Program-made: the position numbers and the translations under genes
Shown here: piece by piece, positions 4,963 to 6,040 of the stretch
Layout: the number at the start of each line of letters is the position of its first letter
Position numbering within the stretch: position 1 is the first letter of the stretch
Assembly (NCBI GenBank): GCA_934655835.1
Contig: CAKUHM010000088.1
Location: forward strand, 1 to 6,040
Source: an uncultured Collinsella sp.
Lineage (GTDB): Bacteria > Actinomycetota > Coriobacteriia > Coriobacteriales > Coriobacteriaceae
Reading direction: 5' to 3'
Length of the DNA stretch: 6,040 bases
Notes under the pieces: generated by a model
What the model saw: only the letters and a program-made list of their open reading frames with translations
The model's database searches: none
What the model was told of the DNA's origin: nothing

Positions 4963-5772
4963 CTACAGGGCCTGCTCGTTCATGAAGACCAAGGTGTTAT
5001 GGTTTGAAAGCTCGGGTATGTGACGGTAACCGACGTCGAACGCGGTGAGCCCGCTTGAATCTTCGAGCTTGTTTTCTGCCATCCATCGCACCATGGAGCC
5101 GCGTGCCTTTTTGCTGGCGGTCGAGCGCTGGATGGGCTTGCCGTTGCGGACGCCTTCGCCAAAGAGGCATGTGACGACCGTGGCGTCGGCGGCAAGGTGG
5201 GGCAGAACGGCTTTGGCGTATTCCACGCTGGCAAGGTTGACGACGGTGGTGTTGGAGCCTGCTGGCGCAATGACCGACGCAAGCTTGTCTGCCCAAAAAG
5301 CGTAGAGGTCCCGGGCGCCGCCGACGGCGAGCTTGCCCCCCATTTCCAGGCGATAGGGCTCAACAGCATGGAAGGGACGAATACATCCATACAGACCGGA
5401 GAGTATCCAAAGATGGTTCTGTAGCCAGGCGAGTTGCTCGGCATCCATGACCTCGGGCGCCATGCTCTGGTATTGAATGCCATGGTAGGACATGACGGCA
5501 GGGGAGATACGCCGGGCGATATCGGGATCAGCGAGGTCGTCATCGTGCAGTACGGACTCGAACTCATGCAGGGTGTCGAGGCAGGGGCGCAAGAGCTTGT
5601 CGCTCACATTCCAGAGGGCCTGCAGGCCTTGGGGACCTTTGCTTCGCTCAATGTTCAGCAATGCTTTATAGAGCTGGGTGGTCTCATGTGAAAAGGGTGG
5701 AAAGCCCTGAGCCTCAAAAGCATCCTGAGCCACCCGCATTTGTTTGGCGGGCGAAATAATAACCTGCAGCAT
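4963..5772 (-). CDS. yaaA: YaaA-family peroxide stress protein
   Basis: The 269-residue protein belongs to the YaaA/DUF328 (UPF0246) family. In E. coli YaaA is induced by hydrogen peroxide, lowers unincorporated intracellular iron and so limits Fenton damage; it has also been reported to bind DNA. Family signatures are the N-terminal VIISPAKQM (residues 4-12), ILSGLYGCIRPF (123-134), EPYRLEMG (138-145), NLASVEYAKAV (179-189) and the C-terminal KKARGSMVRWM (221-231). Length is close to the usual 250-260 and no key block is missing. The start at 5772 gives the typical MLQVIISPAK; GGGAG (5785-5781) is 8 bases upstream. A longer in-frame reading to 5853 would translate hairpin B and is rejected. 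It lies between two homologous hairpins; hairpin B's T-tract ends 16 bases before the start codon, leaving no room for a promoter in between. Whether it responds to peroxide here is not visible. Confidence 0.93.
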   Translation of the reverse strand: MLQVIISPAKQMRVAQDAFEAQGFPPFSHETTQLYKALLNIERSKGPQGLQALWNVSDKLLRPCLDTLHEFESVLHDDDLADPDIARRISPAVMSYHGIQYQSMAPEVMDAEQLAWLQNHLWILSGLYGCIRPFHAVEPYRLEMGGKLAVGGARDLYAFWADKLASVIAPAGSNTTVVNLASVEYAKAVLPHLAADATVVTCLFGEGVRNGKPIQRSTASKKARGSMVRWMAENKLEDSSGLTAFDVGYRHIPELSNHNTLVFMNEQAL

Positions 5773-5788
5773 GGAATCGTCTCCCGCT

Positions 5789-5860
5789 AAAAAAGTTGCG
5801 GTGGAATACGGTCTGTTTAGGCTGATTAAGGGCCAGATTAGTCCGTATTCCACCGCAAGT
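5789..5860 (-). terminator. Terminator-like hairpin B between the aminopeptidase gene and yaaA
   Basis: Arms 5796-5811 and 5843-5858 pair perfectly over 16 bp; with one T-T mismatch the stem extends to 19 bp (5796-5814 with 5840-5858), leaving a 25-nt loop. On the minus strand it runs into TTTTTT (5794-5789). It begins 15 bases after the aminopeptidase stop, so it probably ends that transcript, but it also abuts the yaaA ribosome-binding site and could act as an attenuator. It is homologous to hairpin A. Confidence 0.8.
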
Positions 5861-5875
5861 TATGGGTGGGATGGA

Positions 5876-6040
5876 TTATGCGCGCTCGATGAAGGCCTTG
5901 TAGCCGCGATAGGCCTCGTAGATATCGGCCTTGTTGGCGACCTCCCACAGAGCGTGCATGGATAGGACGGCAACGCCGGAGTCGATGACGTTCATGCCGT
6001 ACTCGGCCATGATGTAGGCGATGGTGCCGCCGCCGCCCGC
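5876..6040 (-). CDS. M18-family aminopeptidase, C-terminal fragment
   Basis: Only the last 54 codons and the TAA stop (5876-5878) are in the window; the gene continues past the right edge. The fragment begins AGGGGTIAYIMAEYGMNVID and contains SGVAVLSMHALWEV and the ending YEAYRGYKAFIERA. This pattern (GGGGTI, then a GMxVIDxGV segment, then SMHA with a histidine expected to bind the metal, then EAY-KAF) is the C-terminal signature of M18 metallo-aminopeptidases, cytoplasmic zinc enzymes that remove N-terminal, often acidic, residues from peptides. The position after SMHA is Leu where I would expect Pro in many relatives; I cannot judge its effect. Hairpin B follows the stop closely. Confidence 0.9.
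   Translation of the reverse strand, partial: AGGGGTIAYIMAEYGMNVIDSGVAVLSMHALWEVANKADIYEAYRGYKAFIERA

Overview
The window is about 6 kb of GC-rich, densely coded bacterial chromosome. Codon use, the short riboswitch-controlled thiC, and the intergenic repeat with core GGGGACAGGCACC suggest a gut actinobacterium of the class Coriobacteriia, most likely Collinsella. That assignment is inference from recall, not a search.

Layout, left to right. The last 12 codons of an unidentified plus-strand gene (1-40) are followed by an intrinsic terminator (66-99). Next come two plus-strand genes: an SGNH/GDSL-type esterase (119-778) and a pentapeptide-repeat protein (858-1469), with a REP-like hairpin between them. 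Positions 1470-1805 hold no convincing gene but are packed with repeats: a 20-bp-stem hairpin with T-rich flanks on both sides, a four-copy 15-bp motif on an exact 40-bp period with alternating orientation, and a second REP-like copy. The minus strand then carries thiD (1806-2636) and thiC (2819-4153), two enzymes of the thiamine pyrimidine branch. thiC has a clear TPP riboswitch and a plausible promoter in its leader. A plus-strand single-pass membrane protein of unknown function (4324-4839) follows. The window ends with minus-strand yaaA (4963-5772) and the C-terminal 54 residues of an M18 aminopeptidase (5876-6040).

How the genes work together: ThiC makes HMP-P from the purine intermediate AIR, and ThiD phosphorylates it to HMP-PP for thiamine phosphate synthesis. 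The riboswitch gives thiC feedback control by TPP, while thiD seems to have its own promoter and no riboswitch. The other genes show no functional link to thiamine. YaaA is known from E. coli as a peroxide-stress protein.

The most unusual content is between the genes. Five intergenic hairpins can be drawn with stems of 19-21 bp and a loop of exactly 25 nt although their sequences fall into three groups. The two that flank yaaA are homologous and carry three consecutive compensatory base-pair changes. Two terminator-like hairpins sit directly before the ribosome-binding site of the next same-strand gene (the esterase and yaaA), leaving no room for a separate promoter, so readthrough control is possible.
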